Source: Rhyacophila brunnea (lineage: Eukaryota > Arthropoda > Insecta > Trichoptera > Rhyacophilidae). Taken from it: 64,000 bases of DNA. The position numbers and the translations under genes were made by a program. The DNA is taken from NCBI GenBank assembly GCA_022495005.1, contig JAGYXB010001857.1:235299-299298 (forward strand). The letters run 5' to 3'. The notes beneath the pieces were generated by a model. It had not been told where the DNA came from, made no database searches, and was given only the letters and a program-made list of their open reading frames with translations. Below, piece by piece: positions 34,701-49,000 of the stretch (positions are counted from its first letter, which is position 1; the number at the start of each line of letters is the position of its first letter).

Positions 34701-37261
34701 GGCCTCCACCCGGTCAAAGTTATTAAATTATACCAAAATCAAAAAAAAAAAAAAAAGAATAATTCATACAAATGTATTGTAAAAAAGAAGTCTCCTTTCG
34801 GCTTGCGCGAATAAAATGAACTAAATACAATCATACCATACGTATTTGAAAAAAAAAACAAATCGTTTGAATGGTACCTACTTAGTATTTTTTATCGTAG
34901 AAAGCCTCAAAATCGGTCAGTGCGACGAACCTCTACGACAATCGGAGGAGAAAATGAGCTAGGTATGGAATGTGGGGAATGGATAATTAATTATTGATAA
35001 AATTCTAAAATGGGGAAGAGGTATTTTTATTAGGAAACTCTCTAGGATAAAAGAATGCACCCATACATTAATTATATACGTATTTTAGTTTAGATACTGG
35101 GATAGTTTGTGATTAGGTATCAGGGGGTTGCAAAAAACGCAACGTCACAAAATCAATAGAATTAAGTCGTTCTTTCCAGACAATATAGGTACTCCGTGCG
35201 AACATTATACCTACCTACTGAAATCGGTCGGTTACAGTGGTTTTGTTGAAATGATATCTATAAGGTGCTCCCTGTATGTACGAATCTTTTTAACTAACTG
35301 TGCCTAATTTAGAAAGACACCAAAATGTCATAAAATCACTGCATTAATGATAATTAAAAACAAGCTTTAATCTGTCATGTATTATAGATGTCCAGTAACT
35401 ACAGCATTAAAATCACAAGCGTTACCAAGAAAATAATATGTACGTACAACATTAAGTAGTAAATAAACCAGAGTTATGTATATAGACGTCAGTTTATTCT
35501 GTAGGCAACCCTGATCCTAAATTTATTATTACTGCAGCCATAATAAGAAAAAACGTCGGGCGCACAATAATAAAATTAAATCCCAGCTTCAGACCGCAAC
35601 GGGGTAGGCAGATTGGAATTAAGGGGAAACGGGGCGAGCGGGATAGGCAGGTAAGGCAGTGGGTGAACAGAGAAATACGCACGCGCAGACCGGAGAAGAA
35701 ACAGCCAATCAAATCAAGGCACAGGAGTAATACGTTCATTTGCACACGATTGCTATGAAGACAAAAGTATCGGGTTTTGAAGGGAATTTTTGTAGTAATG
35801 GAAGACTTATTTTATCGATTTTCGGGAAGAATTAAATTGTAACAAGGAGAATATCACTCAGTTTAGGCTACAATCGCCAGTGAGCGTTTTCAGTTCATTC
35901 AGCATTTTATCGACATCATCAAAACAGTTAGATAAAAAGGATTGTCAAACTCCAGCAGAGCAACAGTTTGTACAGCAGACGTTGTATGTTGTATGAACAA
36001 AATATTGTCATCCACTACATATCACGTGAGGGTCACAATTTATCGTCAATTAGTTTGTTTTATGTTTGTTAACCGTCACATCGATAATAACTCTATCTGA
36101 CGGGAAATGTAGATATTGAAACACTGTAATATTTTAATAGTTGTTTTAATGTGTAATTTAATATTACATCATAGTATGGCTTTATTATATCGCTAGTTTT
36201 ATGTACACTGCGGACAGTATGCTTGAAACGATTATTCAATAATTGACAGATTATTTGCGGTCTGCTTGATTGAAAGGTTTGATATTGACCAATTTCATTG
36301 AAAAATTATATAATTTCGTTTTCTCAACGCTGGTGTTTAGACAGTTAACTTCCCATAACTAACCGTCGATGACCGCCTTGTGTATAGAGACCCACTGGTA
36401 TCAAAATAGACGGGACTATCTCATGGAATATATGGGTCAGGTAACGGATTCCAAATCAATCAGTTCAGTCCATAACAATATAATGGTACGTATGTTATAT
36501 TGTACCAATTGCAGTTATTACACACAAACAACAATCGAGCACGTGACGAGCAATAAACTAATAAAAATAGTCACGATATTAAATATGTAAAACAATAAAT
36601 AAATCAATAATAATTAACAATTACTATCGCGTTTGATTGCATGAGTTTGCGTGAATTCAGAACAGACTGAGGAACTCTGTAGAACGCGGAAATACGTTAT
36701 TTTATTGCTACGTGCTAAAAACTGACATAAATAATATATATTATCTATATTTATAATGCATATTCGTTCACAGCATCGCAACCTGAGAGATTGGAATACC
36801 TGTATTATTTATTATATATAAGAAACAATCAATATGAATAATGTATAGATCTCAGGTATAGATAGATCTTAAAATAATATATTAACAGTGGTATCAAACG
36901 CGCCAGTTCAGTTGAGCGTGTTTTTAAAATATGTACACTCATTTGCGAACCGATAGTTACCTAATTGCAGCGCAAAATCAAATTTTACGGAGAATAATAA
37001 CGAATTAACGTTTTTTGCCTGCATCGCTAGTTTATATCATGTTAATTCCCCAGGCCATATTAACGTGTAGTTTAGATTCTTAGAACAAATTCTACTACAC
37101 AAACGGCAGTACATACGTACTTGCAAGTGTGATTATGAAGTGCATTATCAATTTTGGTCAGGTTTGCCAATTCATTTTCCATATAGAATAAGCTTTTAGC
37201 TAAACTCGCACAGGTTCGATACGCAAACAGAGTTTGACGTGATGTCGGTATGTAGCTAGAT
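31721..37261. other. 5.5 kb unassigned sequence
   Basis: No gene could be supported. The overlapping frames at 33247-33545 and the 97-codon frame at 33576-33869 are in a more G+C-rich patch and have no recognised domain. A CAG-GTAAGT donor motif lies at 34311-34319. A G+C-rich patch at 35580-35740 gives an 83-codon minus frame, also unrecognised. An A16 run lies at 34741-34756. Confidence 0.4.
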
Positions 37262-37761
37262 CAGTGGCGAAGGGTGGAGGTAGGTTGGTGGGATCGGACA
37301 TAAATAATGCACACTAAAAACTTTACCAGACATACTTTTAAACCCTGCGTAAACCAAGCCATAATAGATAACAGTCATAAATATTAGTATATCATAAAAT
37401 ATCTGAATTTATACCATATTAAATTATACTTACATTATTTTAGGTGGACTAATATTATGATTTGGTTTGACAGTGGTAACAATAATTTTAAAAAAACTAA
37501 CAACCATCTGCACATTGTAATCACAATTTAACAAAAACGATTTATGGATGACTTATGTATTTTTTTTTGTCGGATATCCACAGCCTACCTCCACTACGAT
37601 GGTTCAGTTTAGGTAAGGGTATATTGAATTTTAAAAACTAACTATCACCATCTGTAATTTGTATTATTAATTCAATGAAAAAAATAAGTTTGACCGACAA
37701 ATTTTAGTGTGCAATATGTATATCAGATCTCCACAGCCTACTTCCACGCTTCGCCACTCGT
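37262..37761. mobile_element. TIR MITE family M, three-ended (partly dimeric) copy
   Basis: The left end reads AGTGGCGAAGGGTGGAGGTA and the right end, as reverse complement, AGTGGCGAAGCGTGGAAGTA. A third terminus-like block (CAGCCTACCTCCACTACGATGG) sits internally at 37580-37601, and the sequence after it repeats part of what precedes it (AACTAAC, CATCTG, AATTTGTA). The likely structure is one complete copy followed by the terminal part of a second. Outer termini match the single copy at 52677-52900 for 50 or more bases. No coding frame. Confidence 0.75.
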
Positions 37762-39560
37762 ATCAATCAGTACTTACGGTACGTGCGAGCCACCGTTGAA
37801 AGTGGGCTCTGTAAAAAATTTGCGCACAATAGCACTTACCTACCTACTGCCAAGAATTTCTTACATATTTCGGAAATAGATAAATGTGGCTAAAATAATC
37901 CATTGTGCGTGTCTTCAGTAGTCATTCCACACCGTGTTAAAAAAAAGTTATCGAGTGTTAGTATCCAAATCAGTATTAGTAAAGTCGATGAATGAAACTG
38001 CGAACCACTTCTTGTAGGACTGTAATCTAATGACTCCACTGCGCATTGGTATATAAATGTAGCGGAAGGCGTATAAGTTTGTAACTGACAGAACATATAC
38101 CTAAACATTCTACGTCACAAGGTCTACAAGATAATTATTCTTTCTGTAGAGTAGGAATATTCTAATGGCCGTTGTGAATAATATTATAATTCGATTTATA
38201 AAAAAAACGCGGGTCCCTGAGGCGCCTTAAGCAAGATGTTGAAGTTGATCGTAGCCTGTTAAGAATATTCAAGATTACCATTACAACTGACAGTTGATTC
38301 TTACTTTAACGCTTGCAAGTAATTACATAAAAGTAAAATTAAGATTACAAAATAACTCGTTTTAAAATTTCATAACAACGTAAGTAAGCAATGAAATTAA
38401 TTTATCTACGACGACTTTTTTTTCGAGTTTTCGACAGTCTGGAAGAAGTCTTATCTGCTTTCTGATTAAAAATTATAATATTGTATTACATTATCAAAAT
38501 GTGACACTCCAGTTGGCGTGCGTCGACGCAGATTCCAAACATAAGGTCAAACATAAATAGTCCAGGCTCCCATAGACTTCGTTCGTATACATAATATGCG
38601 GAACGCATTCTGTCAATAATTAGAATAGGTTCTAGGGGTCATAAAGATATATCATGTCAATGCTGCCAGGCGATATCAGTGTTAATTTATTTTATTGAGT
38701 TTATAATTTTTTTTTTATAACTCACCAAAAATTGTTCAGAGTTCTTCAATAAAACCAAGACCGAATCACGGATCGATTGAAAATGCAAAAATTGTACCAT
38801 GCCATAGGCATGGTCGTAGAATGGTTCGTCCCATTTGAAAAAATAAAAATAGCGGGTAGTGCAATGTGTTCAAAATTATCGATTCTTAGGATCCTTCTTG
38901 GCTTAAATTATTTTATTTAGTAGCAAATTTGTATAGAATCACCCAGATTTTGGTTTCTTTACTATATCTATGCATGTGACATTAGTTTTAGTATTATGGT
39001 TAATCCAGAAACAATGTAGGTTGTATATATGGGTAGGTGAATAAATGAAATAACGATAACCACTAACAACACTAAGAACACATTTATTAAAAAAAAAAAA
39101 AACAACAACAAGTCAAGTGTTCAAACTGCTATAAGCATCATGATCACAGTTTTTACAAACACTACTTAAACATTTGCACAATGATATACACATCATAGCC
39201 GATTTCTTATAACTACATGATAATGTACGGCAGTTAGAATTGCATTTGCATGTTTTAACTAAATAATTTGGTAGATGTTCATTCGTCATTTGTCTTGGAT
39301 ACAAATTATTTTCTCGTCACTCATAGCCAAGTTGTAGGAAATCAACAGGCTCAAATAGTGGATCAGATGAGCTTTTCCATAACTAAGAAAAGTGGATCAA
39401 AAATTAATCACAACCCTTTGTTCAATATTGCCCCAGTTTACCCTATATACTTTTTTCGGTATTATTCGGTAAGGCATTCATTATTTATATTTATAGTATA
39501 CAATATAGATTAGGCAGGGATTTTTCTTTTAATGATATACTACTGCATCCAGTATTAAAT
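37762..39560. other. A+T-rich unassigned sequence
   Basis: Frames at 37890-38108, 39113-39304 and 39268-39513 are short and unrecognised. No repeat termini were found. Confidence 0.4.
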
Positions 39561-39567
39561 TTATCTT

Positions 39568-39735
39568 CTACTGTCCGACAAGATCTAGGCGATAACCGGA
39601 AGTCGCTGTAGTCTAAGTGCGATTAACTAAATAGGATGGGCTTGTCAGTTCACAGTTCGACAACTCGTCGATAACCAGAAGTCGTTGCAGTTGAAGTGCG
39701 GTTAAAAAGAAGAGGGGCTTGTTCACAGTTTTAAC
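39568..39735 (+). repeat. Dispersed repeat R5 with a 79-bp tandem duplication
   Basis: Two tandem units start at 39591 and 39670. Each runs CGATAACC-GAAGTCG-TG-AGT, AGTGCG-TTAA, GGGCTTGT, TTCACAGTT. The left flank CTACTGTCCGACAAG also occurs in the inverted copy at 13761-13816. Non-coding and unclassified. Confidence 0.65.
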
Positions 39736-39764
39736 GTTGACAAGAAGCTCTTGTTCGACAGTAA

Positions 39765-39835
39765 GTAATTGATTTAAATTTTGTAATATTCCATTGGAGT
39801 CATTTTTTGCAACCCGGGTTTTGCAAATGCACACT
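39765..39835 (+). repeat. Small dispersed repeat, copy B
   Basis: Partner of 2505-2575; shares ATTCCATTGGAGTC and CCCGGGTTT. The frame at 39613-39849 (minus) spans this and the R5 units and is not a gene. Confidence 0.5.
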
Positions 39836-39849
39836 TTGCTGCAATCCAT

Positions 39850-41204
39850 CGGTGATCATTTAAATTCAAATTCCATCATGTGCCATTGATCGATATTATT
39901 ATTATTATTTATTATTCAATTTATCGTCATGATCAACGCCGGTTTCGCGTAACTGCGATTTATAATTCCTCGTTTCGAAATTGTGAATAATTCCAAATAA
40001 TCTTGCCTAATACTAAATCAATTGTTTCATTGAACTACCTACACAAGGATAAATCGTCGAATAACATTGATTTCAGATAAGGAGTAACATTGAAATTAAA
40101 ATGAATAATGATCGGAATCAGCGAATTGATCGCCCACAAAACGTTGTAAAAATGCCTTCAAAATGCATCTACAGAAAGTTCGCAGACAATAATAGTGTGC
40201 AAGAAACTAATTGCACCTTGAAAATCTCAGGTTTAAAAAAACCGAGCTGTCGCGAAGCCGCTCGACCTTAGCCGAACTGCAGCAAATCTCAGTTTTTAAA
40301 CGAGGAAGGAAATGGATAGCCGGAAGAAGTCTCCCGGTTAATACTACTTCCGGTCTAGTGATAATGATGCAACCTTCTATTCAAGCACCGTCGATGTTGA
40401 AGATTGCTGTATCAATCTAATTATTACTGCCAGTGGAAATTTATACACACAAAGTTACTATCTACCAAATGAGATGCGAACACAATTTGTTATACTGATT
40501 GTCAGTGGAATTTGAATTCGTTCGAAAAAGGAATGCTGTTTTGCAGCATCTTAAGTTTGTTTATTTGAAATTTTGAATCAAGAACATTATAACGAATCGA
40601 TAATATTATCTTATCACATTCATTCTCCGTTTGAATCCGCCAGTTAATACCAACCGAACAATCGTAATAATGACTTCATAAATTTATTAAATGATATGGC
40701 AATACCGTACGAATAGGCACTGCTAGAAATTTCCTGTTTCCTCATAATATTATTACAATGTATGCACATACCTCCAGATACGCAATTCATTATTAATAAT
40801 ACGAGTGTATAATAAACGTAGTGCTCGCTTTCACTTTCTTGAGTAGTATTAAAACACTGAATTACGTAGCCGAGAGCTCAGTGCTTCTCAAAATGGAAGA
40901 CGACGCTAATACATCGACTAAAACAGAAACCATGCAACGCCAAATTCGAAACATGGATAACTACTTTTGGACGGGCTGGTTGCTCTTCTGGTCGTTCGGT
41001 CACCATTATATTATGTCATGGTTGTAAACTAATTGCTCTGTACGCAGTGTAAAAGACAAAAGCGGGGGTCGGGTTGTATATATGTACCTACACAAGCCAC
41101 AGCCATTCTGTAATGGAACACGATTTACAAGTAATACATCGCGCAGTCCAATTCCGACAGGAGTTGGTTTGAAACCGGATAATAGGAATTGAGTGGAGTA
41201 ACAG
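39850..41204. other. Unassigned sequence
   Basis: The plus frame at 40821-41027 contains, from a second methionine near 40893, an acidic start followed by a tryptophan- and phenylalanine-rich C-terminus (YFWTGWLLFWSF). It resembles a short membrane segment but has no recognised family and is not supported as a gene. Confidence 0.35.
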
Positions 41205-41500
41205 GCAACCGATCTCGAGTGTGGAAGTGGAAGAATATGTGATAAACTTAAACACGTGTCAAGAATACGTCATTCTGAACTTGCCCTTCGTTGTGACAAC
41301 TGCTATCGGTTTATGCACTGACGCTCATTCAATATTCGTGTATTAAAAGCTAAAAACACACTATTGCAGATCGATGTGTGTTTAATTTTCGTAGGACACT
41401 CACATTCAAAAACCTGCTTCAAATTGTAGTGTTTTGGGGTATAGATAGACTATCTGAATTATATTTATTAATCTGTTCTGTGATACGGCGTTATGTTCTA
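41205..41500 (-). repeat. Dispersed repeat R2, long copy
   Basis: Collinear with 26290-26600 (CTCGAGTGTGGA, AAACACGTGT, AGGACACTCAC, TATTAATCTGTTC). Unclassified and non-coding. Confidence 0.6.
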
Positions 41501-44500
41501 CCCAAGTGGTAGAAAAGGAAAAAAAGAATTAGGCTGTACTTTGAAGACAAATTCCATTGTAGTAGGTTAACTGTATTTATATCAATTAAATCACACAATG
41601 CACTCCCTGGAGATATACATTTTTAGCGATGCATTATGTATTCTGTTTTTTAAACTCTATTTTATTGTTTAATTTGTATTTTTTTTTAATTATCGTTGTT
41701 TTCTATAAAATTATTTTTTGCTTTTTTTCCCTCTATCTTGTTTTTTCCCTAGTTGATTTACTTGTATTTTTTATTCTAAACGAGATTCTACACCTACAGC
41801 AACGTCCTGAATTAGTGTGATATTTTTAAAAAGTTTAACACTCCCAAGCTTCGGTCGGATAGCTTCGTAAGATTACGGGTAATATAATCATTAATAAAAA
41901 TCACTCATACAGAGTTTCTGATTGCCCATAATAATAAAGCGCCTATGAAAAAACCGCGATATCACAGAATAATTGCCCAGCCCGAGGTCTAGAGAAGTGG
42001 GCAAAGGCGGGTTATTTGTGATCACAAGGTGTTACGCGACCGCGAAAGTACCATCGGCGATGGAAAAAAAAAACGAAAGTAAATACCAGAGCCGGTCTTA
42101 CGGAAGCTGAATTCGAATTTATGTTTATGAACACATCACAACAATAATCTATTAATTAAATCATAAACGATTTCTTTTCCATAAGGCAGCACGATAACAC
42201 GGCGTGTCGTGATCAAGAAATGAAATGGTCACAACTACCAAACAACAACACATGATCCGTAAGACATTTCGTATTCGGACAATTCATTTATCCCACGGAC
42301 TGATATTCAAGGAATTAAATGACCATGACGTTTCAAAACTATATTGCGAAGAACGAACTGTAACAGAAGTACGTACATCATTTATGTTCTGTGTTCGAAT
42401 ATCATTACATTCATTACATATCATTAATCAATAATGAATCACATCTTTGTGTTTGGCAGTTGAAAGTTAAGACAAATTATGAAAACATAGTATTAATAAT
42501 AATAGATATGCATACATACATACATAGATAGAATAGGTATTACTATGTGGGTACTTATTAATTGAGTCAGCATTATTTAATTGGTAGAATCCCATTTTAC
42601 AAAATTATAAGACAAATTAAGTAGGTATGTATATTAAATTGGGTGTGTGAACTCAGCATTTTACAGGAGAGCAAAAAAGCTTTGAAATCTGTGATACACA
42701 AAATTTTAAATCAGAAGTCTTCAAAATAACAATAATTAGCATATTATAATAAAATATGTACTAGTTTTCTTGTTCTATTCTAGCATATAGAAATTTTCAT
42801 TTGGTGTAACATTATTTGTATTTAAATTCTTTCGACATATCGGTTCGGTTAATCAGACAGTTATCAAATCAGAGAATACCTATACATCACATCAAATCTA
42901 AAAATGACAAAATCTGCACCTATAACCATTTACCATAGCAATGGCGATAATATAGTGTCAACCCTACATAATTTGGAGGGAAACTAGGTGACAACATTGC
43001 AACTAGAACAAAACAAAAATAATAAGTCAAGAGATTCCATTATTCGTCTACTATTGGAGCAATAAGCAAATGTGACTCGAAATTGGAAAATTATTACAAA
43101 AACGTCATCATTTACTTGCTTATAAAACAAATGGGGGTTTATAAAACAGTAAGACTGACGTATATAAATCTGAATGCAGACAGACTGTTTTATTGCGATG
43201 TTCTGTAATTTGTAATCCTACCTATTTCGTAGCTGTGTTTAAAAAAACATCTACTAAAACCACAACACGCCTAAACATTTTAGATTCGCCCCATTAGATA
43301 ATAAATAACAAAAAACGATCGTTTATTGATTATGATATTATACAAGATGTCGCCTATTCACGCTGAAAAATATTGTATTTATAGTGGTGTTGCCATCGCA
43401 ATTAAACAGAAGGTTATTGATAGATACTAAATAAGTACATATTATAAGCTATCGTATTGCCGACAAGAGCGAATGTCACGGGAAAAAATATGCAGCACTT
43501 CACTGCTTTGGTTGTTAATTTTATTTTATAACTAAATCATATCGTTAGCATCATCAGCGTCGTGATTTGAGTCAAGGAGACGCGAAGCACAAAAAAATCG
43601 TTGAACATGTAGATTGTAGGCATCAAAATATTGGAAAACAAGCGATTGTGTGATTACGCGAACAACTCGAACAGCCACGACTCGAAATGGTAAAAAAAAT
43701 GGCGGCCACATACCTACCTAACGGGTAACTAAAACAGCTACCAACCTAATAATATGAAAATAAATAATACTGTAGAAATTTATATGAATTGAATGTGTTG
43801 TGATGAGCTAGTCGCAAATAATGATATTATGACAATACGATATTTTATCAATCATTGAAAATATGAAGTATAAAAAAAATATTATGCGCGATCCGCGAGA
43901 CAAACAATTATTAGTGTTATCGATATAATAAAATACACAGCCATTGATAACATTATTAACCCAGGTGTGCCCTGGTAATAACAATAACTAATAATTATTA
44001 TTATAGCAAACAAATGGTGTGCATAATACCTAGATAACGATATTAATGATTTTGATTGAGATTGGGTCGATGAGGTCATAAAAAGGTTTAGTCGATTTGT
44101 CTCCAAATCTGACCCCCGATTTTAACAATACCCGAGGAATGGCGAAAATGTATTTTACATTCGAAGTAATTAATAGGTTATTCTAAATTTAAAACAATAG
44201 AGCAAGAATAATAATTGGGAAGATTCAACATCTTAACTGATATAGCTAATGATAATATATGTAGATATTATGACACAGTAGGTACTTGATAACCGTTTGA
44301 AAATAAACCATAATCATTATACCTAAGCATTGTACGTTTAGTAGGTAGGTATCCATATTTCACAGGTATTTAACCTAATACATAATAGAGTGGGTAGCCT
44401 TCTCATATGTACGTTTAATGATATCATTTTTAAATGGCAGGTTCATGGAAATTAATGTCAACGACCTTTCAATGAAATAGATTTTATCGTCAAATGCAAA

Positions 44501-45295
44501 TTGCTTGCAGTTAAAATACCTGCTGGAAGTACTTATTTGTCATTAGCAAAATGATGGTTTAATTTTTATTATCGCCAAGGTTAATTACCTATCCCTATTA
44601 TGTATGCCAGTCACTAGAGGAAATAAACCCTTGCCGAATTCTTTAATAAATAAAGATTACAACATTAAAATGAGTAGACGAAGTTTCTATAAAAATGTTT
44701 CATTGCTTAAAGACGAATGTAACCTCACCTTTCTATTAATATTCTGTCAATGTATATCGAATAGAAATAATTCAATTATAAACATTAGTAAGTATGTACC
44801 TATGTAGTACCTAATCCATAATGTTAAGCATCTTAAATAATCCAAGGAAAATGCACAAATTAATGACAAGGACAGGTAGGTATTCACGTAGAACTTAAAA
44901 ATAACAGTTAGTAGATAGATAAGTAGTACTTTCGAATGTTGAAAAAGGTGTGTAGCAGAAAAAATGACACCTGACTGGGGATATTCGATATACCTGCGCG
45001 AAATTAACAATAATATCGAGGGTTCCTATTCACATAACATAAAAAAAGTTGTACACAATGCACCATGCTTGATGGGCTGAAATCCTTAACAAATCACGAT
45101 GCAACGTTTTTTTTCGTCCATTTCATACGCCATCTTACTTTTTTACAATCGTAGTAAAATCTTATATACCTAACGTGTGCATTTGTGAAAACATTATTAT
45201 TATTAGACCAGGGATGAAAAATCAAAAAATATCCTTATAAAATCTAACTACGGACCTACAAACTTATCTGAAGAATGGGATGGGGTAGCCACTGT
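41501..45295. other. 3.8 kb A+T-rich unassigned sequence
   Basis: Includes a T-rich frame at 41629-41820 that is compositional, a CATA microsatellite at 42509-42524 and several GTAGGTA/TACCTA tracts. No gene, LINE remnant or inverted termini were found. Confidence 0.45.
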
Positions 45296-45450
45296 CGAAA
45301 ACTGCCCAATCAAAACTCGTAACTAGACAAAATCTGACATTCGAATGACATTTTCAAAATGGCGTCCTGTGGTAGTTCGTAGTTGCATTTTTGGCCATTC
45401 TACAGATAAGTTTGTATATCTGCAGATAACTATTCACGTTTTCAAATTAA
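45296..45450 (+). repeat. Dispersed repeat R3, copy B
   Basis: Partner of 13372-13515, sharing GACATTCGAATGACATTTTC and AAAATGGCGTCCT. Both copies are on the same strand. Confidence 0.7.
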
Positions 45451-45654
45451 GAAAGAATCGGAAACACATGAAATTGAAAAAAAAACATTGAATGTCTATT
45501 CTTTTGTCTTTTTCATTGGGGAGCAAGAAAAGAAGATTAAATTCTATTGGCTCGGATGGACACATGATTGGATTTTAGCGAGCAAAAGTATCAACGTATG
45601 TTGAACATACAATTCGAATAAAATAATTGATATAAATTATAAAGCCATCCACGA

Positions 45655-46005
45655 TTGCGTACTTCGGTGAAACGGCAAATAATTTTCAACAGTAGGTGCG
45701 ACGAAATTTCTCACTAGTCGCCAATCGGAGACCGACAGGAGGTGTCTGCACGTCGATTTGTCTTGTCATGGCGTCGGGTGAAAATATTCTTAAATCGTGT
45801 AAAGATGACTTAAAAACTTAACGTATGTACTTAAAAAAGAAAAAATGTCAAAGAATATACTATTATTATTATTAGTAATATAATTCTATTTCGACTTTAT
45901 TAATAATTGACATATCAATCAATCAATATCAATAATTGCACAATCCGCGCATCGCCTAGCCACGATCTTTTTTTTAGACCATGCCTCAGCTGAAGTAGCC
46001 TTAAA
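45655..46005 (+). repeat. Dispersed repeat R1, copy C
   Basis: Same left end as copy A (CGGTGAAACGGCAAATAATT) and same right end (CGCATCGCCTAGCCACGATC, CCATGCCTCAGCTGA). The middle is more diverged and partly replaced by ATTATTATT and ATCAATCAATC sequence. Confidence 0.7.
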
Positions 46006-49000
46006 TAGTGTTAACTGTCAAAGATAATCATTACCTACAGAAAAAAAACACTAGTAAAGGACAATCAAGAGGGCCTGATATGTAAAACATAACAGTAATA
46101 TAACATAATGTACACATTTTATTTATTTTTATAAAATTATTACAGTAGATATACCTACTGTTTTACGACCCCTGCAACAATTTACAACCTTACTTAAGTG
46201 GTAGGTAAGGTACATGGTCAAAAAAAATACAAAAATAAAACGAATAACCTTCGAGATAAAGGCATGGGGAAAATAAAGCCCTGCAGGATATAAAATAAAT
46301 GAATAGTGTTGGAAATCTCTACCTGCCCTAAAAGGTCGCTGCCTGGGTCCCATAACAAAACACAAAGCCCAGACAGCAAGTGAGTGTCGCTGAGCAGGGT
46401 TGTCAGAATGACGAAATAATTAAAATCAATTTTTTGAAGATTTATTACAAAATGTGTAGGTAGATATGTATTTTCGAAAATAAAATTTATAATAATTAAT
46501 TACACAATACGTACAATACATGTTGTATCTACTGGACTGATCCAAAGCAATAATATAATAATTTTTCCTGAATTGATGAATTTAAACGTAACAAATAATA
46601 TTCTATCACGAATCCATTGACTAGGCTGACAGGCTGACAACTACGGAAAGGCGAATTCATTCTACGGACTGAGAAAAATGGTGTTGCCTTTGTTAACTTC
46701 TGGAACGATACCCGGTGGCCACAGAAGATCCGCGACATGACAAAAACTAATTCAATTTATTTGCATAATACAATCACGTGATCTAATACTAGTTTATACG
46801 AATGAATAAACATAAACAATAATTATGAAACCTCGCCTATCAGTATTACGAGCATAATATACAGTTTTCCATATTTTAAGTCATCTATTTAGCCAATCCA
46901 TTAAGAAAATTATATATGTATTGTATCCAGAGCGTTAGAGCGGAGCTCGGAGCACTGAAAGTTTGTAGTGGTCCACTGCTCCGGATGTTTTTTTTTATTA
47001 AATTTTTGTCCAAAATCCAATGAAAATAGTAGATATTATATTTTGACACTTTGCAACACAGGAACTATTTGAAATATGGCAACACTGCCGAGTGATAAAT
47101 AGCCTCACTTTTTTGACAGAAGAGGCAAATAATGAGACAGCAATTTAGTTTAATAGACTTAATAATGAAAATGAAATATTTTAAAAATACTTTTTTTTTT
47201 AAATTTACATACATTATAATACTTATTGAAACTTTTTACCCGGAGCGGAACAAGTATTAGGTCCCGGAAATTTTAAGTTCCAATAAAAAATATCAGACGA
47301 ATGACCACACATACTAATAATATTAACCAGTTTATATTAATTTAATCGAATGTGTATAACTAAGGTTGGTGTTGGTACCCCTGCATTACGAATGAAAAGG
47401 ATGGTGGATCTGTGGCCGTGTGGTTGGTAGCTCCCTCCTACACACAGCAAACTGGCACCGGCTGGATGGAAATCTTTACAAGCGAAATAATAACATCGCG
47501 AAGGCGACGTTTTGCCACAAAGATTGTCTGTTGTTCTTTTCGCGAAAGCGGTTATAAAATTTAAAACTTTTACGACAACTGAATATTGCGCGCCATGATT
47601 CCATATTTCGACGATTTTAACAAAACAAAATGTCAACTCTCGGTAGGTACAAGAAAGTCAACGAGAGGAAAGGAAAGTATCTACATGAATTAAATGTGGG
47701 AAATTCAATTTTGCCATTACCTCTACCACAGACAATAATATTATGTGAATGTCAAAATACATTACGAATAAGCATGTACATAAAATCGTTGAGGGTACCA
47801 GCATAAAAACAAAATTGCAACTACATACCTAATTGAATAGCCATATAATGGTTTAAAAAATCCAAATCAACTAAATTACAGATTGATTCTGTAATTTGAG
47901 AAAACTCTTATCCAGAAATAATTCATATCAGTAGGTCAAATCTCTTTGGTCAAGATTGTTTTTATAGGTAAAATAAGCTATGGTGAATTCCAAATTCAAG
48001 ATTTCAGTGTTCAATGTACGTACGATAATTGTACAAAATTATAGGTATTACTTAACCGTTTATTATATCAAATTACTGCAACAAACGATAATTCAAATCA
48101 GATTATGATTTGATAAACTTGTGTTGCGACTTCTGATAACAATGCAACAATAATACGTTATTACCAAAAATTAAATTGTATAAATAGTGTACCTACTTAC
48201 TGACTTCGAAAGTCTACAATTTTATTGCAATATTTCCGATTTATAATACCTAACAGGTGTCGAGAAATACGTGAGGAATAATAATTCATTTCTTATAAAT
48301 TAGAAAAACCAGTTTAATTTTGACCCGCGTCTTGGGCATTGTTTTAAAAGTCGCACATGAAAAAAATTGTGATAGCTGCTGGTAGGTAGTATTTTCATTA
48401 GGTGCTACTTAAACACTAACGTAACTACTAATACGATAATAATTGACAGCTGATGATGATTATCCATTATATTAGTCAGTAAATTTAATGGAAAATAATG
48501 TATGTAAATTACCTTCATTAATAAGTCACCAAAATCGTAAAGGGCCGACTGCTGCATGATGGCGGTAGACATGTTGAAATTATAGTTGTACAAGTGAAAT
48601 CAATTCCAGAATTGTCGAAAGATACAGGTAATAAGAAAATAAATAAAAGAAACACTGAAGCACGAATTGAACTGCACACAAGTTTTACTTTCGAATAACG
48701 CTTCGAGAGACACGGTCACAGAAAATTGATAATAAATAAAAGATTAAATTAAATTTGTTTCCTCTTTATGTTTTTAGCTGCTCAACTAAAACCACGGAAA
48801 CTCAAATTAATCTTCGAATCCAATAATTGGTAATAAATCACATTTCATTGAATCACAAAATATTACACTTTTATTTTCATTCGGTTTAGGCAAAATGTAT
48901 TGTTTTTTTTTTATTATTCGGATTACACTTTTTCCTATTTTGTCAACGCGCGTTTATACGATGGAGTATTTTTCCCTCGCAGCTTGTTTGGATAATTTGT

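Noticed and set aside
39591..39735. CRISPR-like array
   Set aside because: Only two diverged tandem units with no regular spacers, in an insect-type genome.
40821..41027. Small membrane protein gene
   Set aside because: Tryptophan-rich tail is suggestive, but there is no homology, no conserved neighbour and no second copy.
41629..41820. Hydrophobic 63-codon frame
   Set aside because: Produced by a T-rich tract; composition alone explains it.
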